Source: Erythrobacteraceae bacterium
GTDB taxonomy: Bacteria; Pseudomonadota; Alphaproteobacteria; Sphingomonadales; Sphingomonadaceae
Length of the DNA: 46,518 nucleotides
Assembly: GCA_027487015.1 (NCBI GenBank)
Contig: JAIYEK010000194.1
Coordinates: 1-46,518, forward strand
Reading direction: 5' to 3'
In this document: positions 16,498-24,965 of the stretch, piece by piece
Numbering within the stretch: position 1 is the first letter of the stretch
How the letters are laid out: the number at the start of each line of letters is the position of its first letter
Program-made: the position numbers and the translations under genes
The notes under the pieces: generated by a model
What the model was told of the DNA's origin: nothing
The model's input: the letters and a program-made list of their open reading frames with translations, nothing else
Databases searched by the model: none

Positions 16498-17852
16498 TCC
16501 GCAGCCTCCGCCATGGTGCCCTGTTCCGCCAGTTCGCGCTCCATGGCGGCGATCATGGTGCGGGCCCAGTATTCGTGCTGGCGCACAAACAGACCCTCAT
16601 CTTCGCTGCGTTCGCTCGACAGCAATGGGGCCATCCCCATCGCCTGCGCATTTTCGTCCGGCCCATCAATCCAGCGCCGGGCGCCTCGGCTGAGATCATT
16701 CCACAGCTCGCCCGCACCTGCATAGGCAGACTGGCAGGCACGGAATTCCTCCAGATCATCGGGCGTGCCCATGCCTGAGACGTTGAAGAAGTCTTCGTAT
16801 TGCCGGATCCGGGTGGCCCGGTTCTCCGGGCTCTCGCCTTTGGGGGCAAAGCAGTAGATGGTCACCTCGGTGCGGTCGACGCTCAGCGGGCGCACCACCC
16901 GGATCTGGGTAGAGAACTGATCCATCAGGAAGACATTGGGATAAAGCGCCAGATTGCGGGTCTGGCCGATCATGAATTCGGCCCGCTCCGGCCCGACCCG
17001 CGCGATCAGATCCTCGCGCTGGGTCCAGATCGGGCGCACTTCGGGATTAAGAAGGCGCGTCCATAGCAGGATATGGCCGTGGTCATAGGCATAGACCCCG
17101 CCCACTGCCTTCGACCATCCTCGCGCATCAACCGCCTTGGTTCCGCCCTCGGCCCGCCGTGCCATGGTCTGGGCGTAATTGGCGTGGACCGAACTGACGT
17201 GATAGCCGTCGCAACCGTTCTCCATCTGCAACTTCCAGTTACCCTGGAAGGCATAGGTCGAACTGCCGTTCAGGACTTCCAGACCCTCCGGCGCCTGATC
17301 AACGATCTGGTCGATGATCACGCGGGTTTCTCCGAGATAGTCGGCAAGCGGCACGACATCGGGGTTGAGGCTACCGAACAGAAACCCGCGGTAACTTTCA
17401 ACCCGGGCTACGCGGGTCAGATCGTGCGAACCGTCGGTATTGAAGCTTTCGGGATAGGCTCCCGTCGAGGAATCCTTGGCCTTGAGCAAAGTGCCGGTGT
17501 TGCGGAAGCTCCAACCGTGAAACGGGCACACGAACATCGCCTGATTGCCACGGCGGTTACGGCAGATCTTGGCACCGCGGTGCGAGCAGGCGTTGACGAG
17601 GCCGATGACATCTCCCTCCTTGCTGCGAACAAGGATGACAGGCACCCGGCCGATATGGGTCGTGTAGTAGTCGTTGGCTGCGGCAATCTGGCTCTCATGG
17701 GCGAGATAGACCCAATTGGCCTCGAAGATGTGCTTCATCTCGAGGTCGAACAGCACAGGATCGGTGAAGATATCTCGACGACAGCGGAAGATGCCGGCCG
17801 CCTCGTCATCAACCACCGCGGTGCGAACCCGCTCGATCTGGTGTTGCAACAT
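16494..17852 (-). CDS. benA: benzoate 1,2-dioxygenase, large (alpha) subunit
   Basis: The catalytic subunit that dihydroxylates benzoate at C1/C2, 452 aa as expected for BenA/XylX. The Rieske [2Fe-2S] motif C-x-H-x17-C-x2-H is at about C89, H91, C109 and H112. The mononuclear iron site is in ENGCDGYHVSSVHANY (Asp215, His218, His223). FEANWVYLAHESQI is a family signature. The preferred start is ATG 17852, with GGAGG 5 bases upstream; a TTG one codon earlier is less likely. Toluate or a related substituted benzoate is possible, but BenD and the catechol genes support benzoate. No BenC reductase is encoded with it. Confidence 0.88.
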   Translation of the reverse strand: MLQHQIERVRTAVVDDEAAGIFRCRRDIFTDPVLFDLEMKHIFEANWVYLAHESQIAAANDYYTTHIGRVPVILVRSKEGDVIGLVNACSHRGAKICRNRRGNQAMFVCPFHGWSFRNTGTLLKAKDSSTGAYPESFNTDGSHDLTRVARVESYRGFLFGSLNPDVVPLADYLGETRVIIDQIVDQAPEGLEVLNGSSTYAFQGNWKLQMENGCDGYHVSSVHANYAQTMARRAEGGTKAVDARGWSKAVGGVYAYDHGHILLWTRLLNPEVRPIWTQREDLIARVGPERAEFMIGQTRNLALYPNVFLMDQFSTQIRVVRPLSVDRTEVTIYCFAPKGESPENRATRIRQYEDFFNVSGMGTPDDLEEFRACQSAYAGAGELWNDLSRGARRWIDGPDENAQAMGMAPLLSSERSEDEGLFVRQHEYWARTMIAAMERELAEQGTMAEAAE

Positions 17853-17876
17853 CAATTCCTCCCCTTCCCGTGCGGT

Positions 17877-18767
17877 TCAGACTGCCAACCGGATGCGCTG
17901 CGAGAAGACTTCGTCCTCGGGCGACTGGGCACGCTGCAGCTGGATGTCGAAATCGACATAGGCGGTCTCGCCTTGTCGGTGTGGCATTGGCAACAGGCCC
18001 TCGCGCGTGCCGAATGCGAAGTCATCGGCGGCAAAAGGATCGTCGCCGAAATTGATCTGGGTGGTCAGCGTGCGGTATCCGCGCGCTTCGACAAAGAAAT
18101 GCACATGGGCAGGCCGCTTTCCATGCCGTCCGAGAGCACCCATCAGCCGGTCGGTCGCACCGCCGGGCGGGCAGGCATAGCCGCTCGGCATCTTGGATTC
18201 GAAAGAATAGAACCCGTTATCTTCCAGCCGGATGCGGCGGCGGTTGTTGAACGGCGTTTGTTCGCCGGTCGGATCGAAGTGCGAATAGAACCCTTTCGAG
18301 TTGGCGTGCCAGACGTGCAGGATAACGCCCTTGACCGGCTCGCCATCGGGGCCAGTCACCCTGCCCTTCATCCGCAAGGTCTCAGTGTCGTCGGGATCGG
18401 ACGAAAGGTGTGCGTGGCCTTCCACCAACGGTGCCCCTTCGACGTAAAGTGGCCCTTCGATCGTGCGCGGAGTGCCGCCGATGCGGCCGGCTTCGACGTC
18501 CTTGGCATCCATGTACAGGTCCATGAAGTGTTCGAGCCCGACACCGGGCATCATCAACCCGAATTCACCGGCGGCATCCTGAAGATAGCGCACGGCGCCC
18601 CAGAACTCGTTTTCGGAGATGTCATGACGGGCGATGACCGTCATGATCCCTTCAAGCAAATCACGTGTGATCGCCTTCAGCCGGCGGTCCCCGCCAGCGA
18701 CGTCGCTTCCCGAGGCCCGGTCGAGCAGGGCCTGGACCTGCGGGGTGGTGATGAAACTGCTATCCAT
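17877..18767 (-). CDS. catA: catechol 1,2-dioxygenase
   Basis: Intradiol dioxygenase, 296 aa, converting catechol to cis,cis-muconate using non-haem Fe(III). The N-terminal helical linker is followed by the catalytic domain. The expected ligands are Tyr161 (WHANSKGFYSHFDPTGE), Tyr197 (MPSGYACPPGG), and His221 and His223 (GRHGKRPAHVHFFVEA). The frame extends 11 codons further, but ATG 18767 has GGAG about 8 bases upstream and fits the family. It sits between catC and benA, joining benzoate-derived catechol to ring cleavage. Confidence 0.92.
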   Translation of the reverse strand: MDSSFITTPQVQALLDRASGSDVAGGDRRLKAITRDLLEGIMTVIARHDISENEFWGAVRYLQDAAGEFGLMMPGVGLEHFMDLYMDAKDVEAGRIGGTPRTIEGPLYVEGAPLVEGHAHLSSDPDDTETLRMKGRVTGPDGEPVKGVILHVWHANSKGFYSHFDPTGEQTPFNNRRRIRLEDNGFYSFESKMPSGYACPPGGATDRLMGALGRHGKRPAHVHFFVEARGYRTLTTQINFGDDPFAADDFAFGTREGLLPMPHRQGETAYVDFDIQLQRAQSPEDEVFSQRIRLAV

Positions 18768-18800
18768 TGCTCTCTCCTCAAAGCTGGTGGTGCCGCGCAA

Positions 18801-19091
18801 TCAGCGGTCGTCGTCGTGAAGCGACGAGGGATGCCGGCACAGGGCGGTCACAGTGACGGTCATGAAGGGGTACAGCGGCAGGGCTGTCAGGATGTCGTGA
18901 AGCTGCTGATTGCTCTCGACATCGAAAATGCTGACATTGGCGTATTGGCCAACGACCCGCCAGATATGCCGCCAGGTTCCGGCACGCTGAAGTTCCTGGA
19001 ATTTCTCCTTTTCAGCAGCCTTGAGGCGGTCGGCCTCTTCGGGCGCTATGTCGCGGGGAAGAGCGACGATCATTTCCACCTTGAACAGCAC
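18801..19091 (-). CDS. catC: muconolactone delta-isomerase
   Basis: A small 96-aa decameric-type enzyme isomerising muconolactone to 3-oxoadipate enol-lactone. It matches CatC along its whole length: MLFKVEMIVALP, the GTWRHIWRVVGQYANVSIFD core, and PLYPFMTVTVTALCRHPSS at the C-terminus. The start is GTG at 19091, since the N-terminal LFKVEM motif is conserved and an internal ATG would remove it. It lies 4 bp after the catB stop. Confidence 0.93.
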   Translation of the reverse strand: MLFKVEMIVALPRDIAPEEADRLKAAEKEKFQELQRAGTWRHIWRVVGQYANVSIFDVESNQQLHDILTALPLYPFMTVTVTALCRHPSSLHDDDR

Positions 19092-19095
19092 GGCA

Positions 19096-20253
19096 TCAGG
19101 CTCCTGTCTGGCTTACGGGGTGCGAGGAACGGCTCCGATCGCGGCGGTAGAATTGGAGCTTGTCGGGATCGGGCGTCACTCCGATGCCGGGCCCTGTCGG
19201 GATGGCCAGCGCGAAGTCGGCATAGTGGAGCGGCTCGGTCAGAATATCGTCGCGCTGGATCAGCGGACCGAACAGCTCGGTGCCCCATTCCAGTGCAGGC
19301 AGGCTGGCGAAAGCCTGCGCGGAGGCCGCCGTGCCGATCCCGCCTTCGAGCATGGTGCCGCCATAAATGCCGATACCGGCAGCGTGCGCTATGCTAGCGA
19401 CATCATAGGCGGCGTGCAGCCCTCCGGACTGCGCGATCTTGATCGCGAACACATGCGCTGCATTGGCAGCGGCGGCACGCATTGCGACGCGCGGGCCACG
19501 CAGGGCTTCGTCCGCCATGAGCGGCACGCTGCCTTGCAGGGTCAAGCGCGCCATCGCGCCAAGATCGTCCCCGGCCACCGGCTGTTCGACAAGGTCGCAG
19601 CCAATGTCGCGCAGCATTGCCATCCCCCGCAGCGCCTCGGCCTCGCTCCAGTTCTGGTTGACGTCGACCCGCACGCTCGCGTCTGGACCAAGCGCCGCAC
19701 AAATCGCCGCGACATGAGCGACATCGTCGGCAACATCGCGTTTGCCGATCTTGAGCTTGAAAATGCGGTGGCGCCGCCGCTCCAGCATCTCCTGCGCCTC
19801 GGCGATATCGCGCTCCGTTTCACCGCTGGCGAGCGTCCATGCGACCGGCAGACTAGTGCGCACGGGCCCGGCACCGATCAATTGCGCCGCAGGCACGCCA
19901 AGTCGCTTTCCGGCGAGATCCAGCAAAGCCGTTTCAACGGCGCACTTGGCGAAGTGATTGCCGCGCACCGCCTTGCCGACCGCCATCATTGCTGCGCCGA
20001 CACTGGAGATATCCAGCTGTTGCAGCACCGGCACGATATAGGTGTCGATCGCCGACTTGATGCTCTCAGGGCTTTCCTCGACATAGGACAGGCCGCCAAT
20101 AGTGGTGCCTTCGCCAAACCCCTCGATCCCGTCGCTGTCGACCAACCGCAAGATCACCATTGCCTGCGATTGCATGGTCGCCATCGCGAGCACGTGCGGA
20201 CGGATCGTCGGCACATCGACGATAAGTGCTTCCGCCAGAGCCAAGCGGGTCAT
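19096..20253 (-). CDS. catB: muconate cycloisomerase
   Basis: Enolase-superfamily enzyme, 385 aa, forming muconolactone from cis,cis-muconate. The N-terminal capping domain (VDVPTIRPHVLAMATMQSQA) precedes a barrel with the catalytic Lys motif IFKLKIGKRD, metal-ligand regions VRVDVNQNWSE, LVEQPV and LMADEALRG, the base region AIKIAQSGGL, and GTMLEGGIGTAAS. The open frame runs upstream through the transporter gene to 21075, but ATG 20253 overlapping the transporter stop (ATGA) is the true start. The chain is slightly longer than typical CatB because of a basic C-terminal tail. Confidence 0.9.
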   Translation of the reverse strand: MTRLALAEALIVDVPTIRPHVLAMATMQSQAMVILRLVDSDGIEGFGEGTTIGGLSYVEESPESIKSAIDTYIVPVLQQLDISSVGAAMMAVGKAVRGNHFAKCAVETALLDLAGKRLGVPAAQLIGAGPVRTSLPVAWTLASGETERDIAEAQEMLERRRHRIFKLKIGKRDVADDVAHVAAICAALGPDASVRVDVNQNWSEAEALRGMAMLRDIGCDLVEQPVAGDDLGAMARLTLQGSVPLMADEALRGPRVAMRAAAANAAHVFAIKIAQSGGLHAAYDVASIAHAAGIGIYGGTMLEGGIGTAASAQAFASLPALEWGTELFGPLIQRDDILTEPLHYADFALAIPTGPGIGVTPDPDKLQFYRRDRSRSSHPVSQTGA

Positions 20254-21587
20254 GCGGCTACCGCCCCGGGCTGGCGGACAGCCTCTGCGTCGCCCGAACG
20301 GATGCTCCCGATCGTCATGGCGGCAATAAGCGCCGGAACTGCGAGAAGGATGAAGATTGCATCGGATTGCCAGCCCAGCGCCACCAGGGCCCCGCCAATC
20401 ATCGATCCGAGGATCGAACCTGAACGGCCAACACCATTGGCAAAGGCCACCCCGGTTGCCCGCGCGGATGTCGGATAGAAGCTCGAAGCAAAGGCATTGA
20501 GCCCCACCTGTCCGCCCGACATGAAGAACCCGGCGGCAAATACGGCAAGGGCGATCAGGGGCAGAAGCCCGCCTGCAAGGCTTACGGCCGCAACGCTGAT
20601 GGCCGCCGCAACATAACCTGCCGCCAGAACCTTTGTCGGCCGGCGCCGGTCCATTTGCCGTCCAATGACGATGGCCCCCACGGCGCCGCCAAGGTGGAAC
20701 ACTGTGGTCACTAGTTTGGCCGTGGTCGGGGCGGCACCCATGTCCGTGAGGATCAGCGGCAGCCAGTTGCCGACGAGGAAGATCACCAGCAGACCCATGA
20801 AGAAGGTGACCCAGAGCAGCAGCGTGCCCATAATCAGGCGCGCTGAGAACAGCTGGCGCGCAGGTGCACTCGCTGCTGCGGGCACGGCGTAGAAGTCTGC
20901 ATCGCCTTTGACCCGATCCGGCGCAATGCGCGCGAGGATCGCAGCGATTTGGGATTGCCCGCCCCCCTTGATTGCCAGAAAGCGCGGGGATTCCGTCAGG
21001 ACGAGAAGCAGGATCGGCACCAAAGCCAAAGGCACCACGCCGCCGATGATCAGCACAGCGCGCCACCCCAGCCACGGGATGATGGCGGCGGCAATGAAGC
21101 CCGCGGCCGCCATGCCAACCGTGAAGCCGCAGAACATCAGTGTCACCAGGCTGGCACGGCGTGCTGCCGGGCTGAATTCATTCGCCAACGTGATCGCATT
21201 GGGCATCGCCCCGCCGAGGCCCAGGCCGGTCAGGAACCGCAAGCCAATCAGCATCTCGAGCGAGGTCGAAAATCCGGACAGAAAGCACATCAGCCCAAAC
21301 AACCCGGTCGTGGCAATCAGAACCGGGCGGCGCCCCAACCTGTCAGACAGAGGGCCAAACACGAATGATCCGACCATCAACCCGATGAGCCCAGCCATCA
21401 TCAGCGGCGTGAGGGCAGCAGCCGACGCGCTCCATTCGCTCCGAATATCGGGAGCAAGAAAGCCGATGACGGCGGTATCGAACCCGTCGATTGCAACGAC
21501 AAGGAAGCACAGCCACAAGATGCGCGTCTGCAGCGGTGACACGGGGGAGCTATCGATAATCTCCTGAATGTCGAGCTTGCCCGTCAT
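20250..21587 (-). CDS. aromatic acid:H+ symporter (AAHS family, benzoate-type)
   Basis: A 445-aa MFS permease with twelve predicted membrane segments. AIDGFDTAVIGFLAPDI in helix 1 and the loop 2-3 motif GPLSDRLGRRP are signatures of the PcaK/BenK/MhpT-type aromatic acid:proton symporters. Position ahead of catB and benABD, with an ATGA overlap to catB, supports uptake of benzoate or a precursor acid. The symbol benK is plausible but not proven, since substrate specificity in this family is hard to read. Confidence 0.83.
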   Translation of the reverse strand: MTGKLDIQEIIDSSPVSPLQTRILWLCFLVVAIDGFDTAVIGFLAPDIRSEWSASAAALTPLMMAGLIGLMVGSFVFGPLSDRLGRRPVLIATTGLFGLMCFLSGFSTSLEMLIGLRFLTGLGLGGAMPNAITLANEFSPAARRASLVTLMFCGFTVGMAAAGFIAAAIIPWLGWRAVLIIGGVVPLALVPILLLVLTESPRFLAIKGGGQSQIAAILARIAPDRVKGDADFYAVPAAASAPARQLFSARLIMGTLLLWVTFFMGLLVIFLVGNWLPLILTDMGAAPTTAKLVTTVFHLGGAVGAIVIGRQMDRRRPTKVLAAGYVAAAISVAAVSLAGGLLPLIALAVFAAGFFMSGGQVGLNAFASSFYPTSARATGVAFANGVGRSGSILGSMIGGALVALGWQSDAIFILLAVPALIAAMTIGSIRSGDAEAVRQPGAVAA

Positions 21588-21632
21588 CGCGGTGACTCCT
21601 TGCCAGGTTTGGGTTGTTGCATCATGCGGGCC

Positions 21633-22364
21633 CTAGTGGATGTGGAACCCGCCATTGACGTCGAGCGTGACGCCATTGACGAAGGCCGACAGGTCAGAAG
21701 CAAGAAACAGGCATGCACCGGCCACATCCTCGGGCGTGCCGAGACGACGCAGCGGAATCTCGGCGGCAATCCTGTTGATGTCCTCATCAGCAACACCATC
21801 GATCATGCCGGTCCGGGTCATGCCGGGGCAGATCGCGTTGGCGCGCACACCGTTCGGCCCGAATTCGCGGGCGATGGTTCGAGCAAGGCTCAGCACGCCG
21901 CCCTTGGCAGCAGCATAGTGTGCCCCGCCGACAAGGCCGCCACCGCGCTGTGCGGCAAGTGATGCCAGCAGTGCAATCGCACCGGAGCCCTGCTTGACCA
22001 TCTGTGGCAGGACTGCCTGGCACAGATTGAAGCTGCCCTTGAGATTGACTGCGACCATGCGATCGAAATCGTCGGCACCGATATCGAGCAATCCGCTTGC
22101 CTCTACGATCCCGGCGCAATGCACAACGGCGTCGATGCGGCCGAATGTCTCGACCCCGGTTGCGACCGCAGCGGAACAGTCTTCAGGCCGGGTTACGTCG
22201 CAGGCCAGTGTGAGCAGGTCGGATCGGGCTTCGGGCGCTGCCGAGATATCCGCCAGCACCAGCTGTGCGCCATGCGCGGCAAACAGTCGCGCAGTCGCAG
22301 CCCCGATACTGTGGTGCGCAGCCGTGCCGGTGATCAGACAAACCTTCCCCTCCAGCAATTTCAT
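21633..22364 (-). CDS. short-chain dehydrogenase/reductase (FabG-like)
   Basis: Classical SDR of 243 aa. Motifs are an extended nucleotide-binding loop (CLITGTAAHHSIGAATARLF, with two extra residues in TGxxxGxG), VVHCAGI, the catalytic Tyr in GAHYAAAKGG (Tyr near residue 147), and the tail VNGVTLDVNGGFHIH. An acidic residue after beta-2 (VLADIS) suggests NAD preference. Its ATG overlaps the CoA-transferase stop (ATGA). With the CoA-transferase and hydratase upstream, it probably oxidises a hydroxyacyl-CoA or related alcohol. The substrate is unknown. Confidence 0.8.
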   Translation of the reverse strand: MKLLEGKVCLITGTAAHHSIGAATARLFAAHGAQLVLADISAAPEARSDLLTLACDVTRPEDCSAAVATGVETFGRIDAVVHCAGIVEASGLLDIGADDFDRMVAVNLKGSFNLCQAVLPQMVKQGSGAIALLASLAAQRGGGLVGGAHYAAAKGGVLSLARTIAREFGPNGVRANAICPGMTRTGMIDGVADEDINRIAAEIPLRRLGTPEDVAGACLFLASDLSAFVNGVTLDVNGGFHIH

Positions 22365-23578
22365 GATCCTTGCCTCCCCGCAGCGACCTGCACTGCGCCT
22401 TGTGCGATCAACGCATCGGCCTGTTCCTCGTCAAAACCGAGATCGGCCAGCACAGCACGGCTGTCCCAACCCCTGGGCTGGGAAAAGGAGGGAAGCGGTT
22501 GAAGCTCGCCGTCCACGACAATCGAGGTCCGGATCGTGGTCGTCCGGCCTTCCACCGGGTGCTGTTCCGCGCCAAACATTCCGGCGGCGGCAAGATGCGG
22601 GTCAGCGCGAAGACTTTCGATGGAATGGCACGGCATTGCCGCGATATCCGCCGCCCGAAACCGCTCCAACCATTCGGCTGTAGTGCCCTGGGTAAGGGCA
22701 GCCCCGCGCACCTCAAACCATTCGCGTACATATCGTGCCCGCTGCGCTACGCTGGAGAAGCGGGGATCGGCAATCAGTGCCTCGCGCCCCGTCGCCGTGA
22801 GAAAGGCTGCGACCTGCTTGTCGGTGTTGACGGTGAAGGCAATCCAGCCGTCGCTGGTGCGCACCGGGCGATTGTGCGGATTGAGCAGGCGCTGATCGCC
22901 GGGAGGGCCGACCGGGGGATCGAAACTGTGCTGGGCCAGATGTTCCTGCATCACGAACCCGGCCATCGTTTCGAACATCGGCACTTCGACGAACAGCCCG
23001 GTTCCGATGCGACCGCGCTCGATTACGGCGGCCAGGATCGCGCCTGCGGCGATCTCACCTACCACATGATCGCAAATGACCATCGGAATGTAGGCAGGTT
23101 CGCCATCGCGCGCTGCCAGCAAGCCGGGTATCCCTGCCGCTGCCTGAACCACGCTGTCATAGGTCGGGTAGCCGGCATAGGGCCCGCCCGTCCCGTAGCC
23201 GGTAATCAGGCAGTAGATGAGATTGGGATGGCGAGCACGAAGCGTATTGTGATCGAGCCCAAGCCGCGCCAGTGCCTGTGGGCGCATATTGGCAACGACA
23301 ATATCCGCGCTCGCGACCAGTCGTGCGATGATCTCGCCTGCACCTTCAGCCTTCAGGTCGCATCCCAGATTGCGCTTGCCGCGGTTGAGGTGAAGGTAGG
23401 TCCCGGAATGCTGGCCTGTGGGCGACTGTCCGCCAAGCCCCCGCATCAGATCGCCTTCGGGACTCTCCAGCTTGATGACCTCGGCGCCGTATTGCGCAAG
23501 ACGCGCAGTGCTTACCGGGCCGACCACAACGCTGGTCAGATCGAGCACTCTGAGGCCCGAGAGCGGTTCAAACGCCAT
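22361..23578 (-). CDS. CaiB/BaiF (class III) CoA-transferase
   Basis: A 405-aa family III CoA-transferase. Landmarks are LSGLRVLDLTSVVVGPVSTA, AEVIKLESPEGDLMR (catalytic-loop region), LHLNRGKRNLGCDLK, DIVVANMRPQALARLGL and YGTGGPYAGYPTYDSVVQA. It would activate a carboxylic acid using a CoA donor such as succinyl-CoA. The preferred start is ATG 23578, overlapping the upstream hydratase by 11 bp; the frame extends 12 codons further without a family match. It shares an operon with a hydratase, an SDR and the ben/cat genes, so an aromatic or unsaturated acid feeding benzoate or catechol is a candidate substrate. Confidence 0.85.
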   Translation of the reverse strand: MAFEPLSGLRVLDLTSVVVGPVSTARLAQYGAEVIKLESPEGDLMRGLGGQSPTGQHSGTYLHLNRGKRNLGCDLKAEGAGEIIARLVASADIVVANMRPQALARLGLDHNTLRARHPNLIYCLITGYGTGGPYAGYPTYDSVVQAAAGIPGLLAARDGEPAYIPMVICDHVVGEIAAGAILAAVIERGRIGTGLFVEVPMFETMAGFVMQEHLAQHSFDPPVGPPGDQRLLNPHNRPVRTSDGWIAFTVNTDKQVAAFLTATGREALIADPRFSSVAQRARYVREWFEVRGAALTQGTTAEWLERFRAADIAAMPCHSIESLRADPHLAAAGMFGAEQHPVEGRTTTIRTSIVVDGELQPLPSFSQPRGWDSRAVLADLGFDEEQADALIAQGAVQVAAGRQGS

Positions 23579-24380
23579 CGCGCGAAATCTCCATTTCTGC
23601 AGCAACCGCGCCATCCGGGTCGCACGCCACGGCGCGCACTTCGTTGCCTTCCTCCGCGACGAAAATCGTCATCGGCGAGCCGCAGAAGAGCGGCGATCGA
23701 TTGCGCACGGTATAGGCGTGCGGATCGAAGCCGCATTCGCGGCGTACCGCTTCGCACAACAGAAGCGTTGTCAGGCCGCCGTTGACCACGAGGTCGGGAT
23801 AGCCTTCGACTGTCTCGGCATAATCCCGGTCGAGATGGATCTTGTGCGAATTGAACGAAAGCGCAGAATACTGAAACAGCGTCGTTGCATCGGGCACCCC
23901 GCTCCAGACCTGGCGCGCTTCCGGTGACGGGCGCACGGGATTGGCGCGCGGGCTGAACCGGCCGCCGAGCAGAACGAAATCCTGCTCTTCCACGAGGCAG
24001 ACCTCGGCCGGGTGATCGCCTGCTGCAAGGCTATGCCGGAAAGCAACCTTGAGCAAAGGCCCCGATGGCGTTTCATGCGGCTCGGCGAGGATCTGTTGGC
24101 TGCGCCGGATGATTGCATTCCCGACCGTAAGAGGCTTGGCACGGCGCACCCTGCGCCCGCCAGCAAGCAGACGCGGATACTCGGGAAAGCCAAGCGGCAG
24201 CCCAAAGCCCGGGAAGCCATCGGGCCGCAGCTCACCGCGTGCCGTTGCGCCGCCAATGAGCGGGAATTGCCAAGCCGCAGGTATGGAGTCGCCATCAGCC
24301 AGCGGCGCACAGCCAAGCATGGCTGCGACAGGCGCAAACCGGCCTGCATCGAGCGTCAAGCGCTCTTCCGAAAAAGCCAT
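23568..24380 (-). CDS. FAS1/MaoC-type acyl-CoA hydratase (mesaconyl-CoA hydratase-like)
   Basis: A 270-aa double-hotdog hydratase/dehydratase of the HTD2/mesaconyl- and itaconyl-CoA hydratase type. The N-terminal hotdog is degenerate. The C-terminal one contains TLFQYSALSFNSHKIHLD with the catalytic Asx/His pair, then YAETVEGYPDLVVNGGLTT; many relatives have HGPL where this has NGGL. ATG 24380 is 25 codons inside the open frame and is the family start; the preceding part covers the operator. It is the first gene of the long minus-strand operon. It probably hydrates an alpha,beta-unsaturated acyl-CoA made by the adjoining CoA-transferase. Confidence 0.75.
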   Translation of the reverse strand: MAFSEERLTLDAGRFAPVAAMLGCAPLADGDSIPAAWQFPLIGGATARGELRPDGFPGFGLPLGFPEYPRLLAGGRRVRRAKPLTVGNAIIRRSQQILAEPHETPSGPLLKVAFRHSLAAGDHPAEVCLVEEQDFVLLGGRFSPRANPVRPSPEARQVWSGVPDATTLFQYSALSFNSHKIHLDRDYAETVEGYPDLVVNGGLTTLLLCEAVRRECGFDPHAYTVRNRSPLFCGSPMTIFVAEEGNEVRAVACDPDGAVAAEMEISRDGV

Positions 24381-24426
24381 CTCCCTCAGCGCACCTCTCC
24401 CAAGTGACTTCCCCGTGGTAACAGCA

Positions 24427-24466
24427 ATCGTGCATATACGCAATCGTTCTTGCATATATGCACGAT
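24427..24466. promoter_or_regulatory. large inverted-repeat operator between divergent catabolic operons
   Basis: ATCGTGCATATACGCAA (24427-24443) and TTGCATATATGCACGAT (24450-24466) are inverted copies matching at 16 of 17 positions around a TCGTTC spacer. The right arm also contains the self-complementary TGCATATATGCA. The site lies between the minus-strand operon starting at 24380 and the plus-strand VOC gene starting at 24511. It is a good candidate operator for the IclR regulator at 24966-25775; binding is inferred. Confidence 0.7.
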
Positions 24467-24510
24467 GGGAGTGTATGGGCCGCCCGGGACGACCAAAAGG
24501 AGGCGGTCAC

Positions 24511-24927
24511 ATGAAATTTCACTTCCACCACATGAACCTGTGTTCCGAGAACGTTACGCGCCTGTCGGATTTCTATCGGAACATCTTCGCGATGGACCGG
24601 ATCGAGGACGAGGAGCACACCCGCGTCAACACGGACGACGGCTACGGCGCGCCGGTTGATTTCGTCACTGACGGCGCGATCGAATTCCACCTGGCGACGC
24701 GCGACGTGGCGCTTGGGTTCCGGATGCAGCAGTACCTGAATCCCCTCGACCGGGGTCATTTCTGTTTCCGCACGGACGACATCGAGGGCTTCAAGAAGCG
24801 GCTCGACGAGTTGCAGATTCCTTATGCAGACTACGGCGTCTGGGCTATTGCCAACTGGTACCAGATCTTCCTTCAGGATCCGGACGGGAACATCATCGAA
24901 GTCCATCAGCCGATGCCGGCCGCCTGA
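24511..24927 (+). CDS. VOC-superfamily protein (glyoxalase/dioxygenase fold)
   Basis: A 138-aa vicinal-oxygen-chelate protein made of paired beta-alpha-beta-beta-beta modules. Likely metal ligands are His near residue 7 (FHHMNLCSENV), His in RGHFCFRTDD and Glu in GNIIEVHQP. YQIFLQDPDGNIIEV is the standard C-terminal signature. ATG 24511 has a strong AAAGGAGG about 7 bases upstream; the long open frame before it overlaps the operator and is not coding. It is the first gene of the plus-strand unit and is co-transcribed with the IclR gene. It could be a small isomerase, lyase or extradiol enzyme; the reaction is not identifiable. Confidence 0.8.
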   Translation: MKFHFHHMNLCSENVTRLSDFYRNIFAMDRIEDEEHTRVNTDDGYGAPVDFVTDGAIEFHLATRDVALGFRMQQYLNPLDRGHFCFRTDDIEGFKKRLDELQIPYADYGVWAIANWYQIFLQDPDGNIIEVHQPMPAA

Positions 24928-24965
24928 CGTGCAGGTGGCGGCTGCTGGGAACGAAAGGCCAAGAC

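Noticed and set aside
17073-20478. Long plus-strand frames opposite catA, catC and catB
   Set aside because: The minus-strand genes carry unmistakable active-site motifs over the same bases; the plus-strand translations do not.
20254-21075. N-terminal extension of catB up to 21075
   Set aside because: The extension lies wholly inside the transporter gene and has no protein-like features; ATG 20253 overlaps the transporter stop as in other coupled pairs here.
21633-22364. The widened nucleotide-binding loop (TGTAAHHSIG) as a sign of an unusual cofactor
   Set aside because: Several ordinary SDRs tolerate one or two extra residues before SIG; the rest of the protein is standard.
24427-24466. 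Rho-independent terminator instead of operator
   Set aside because: No T-tract on either side, AT-rich stem, and location between divergent gene starts rather than gene ends.
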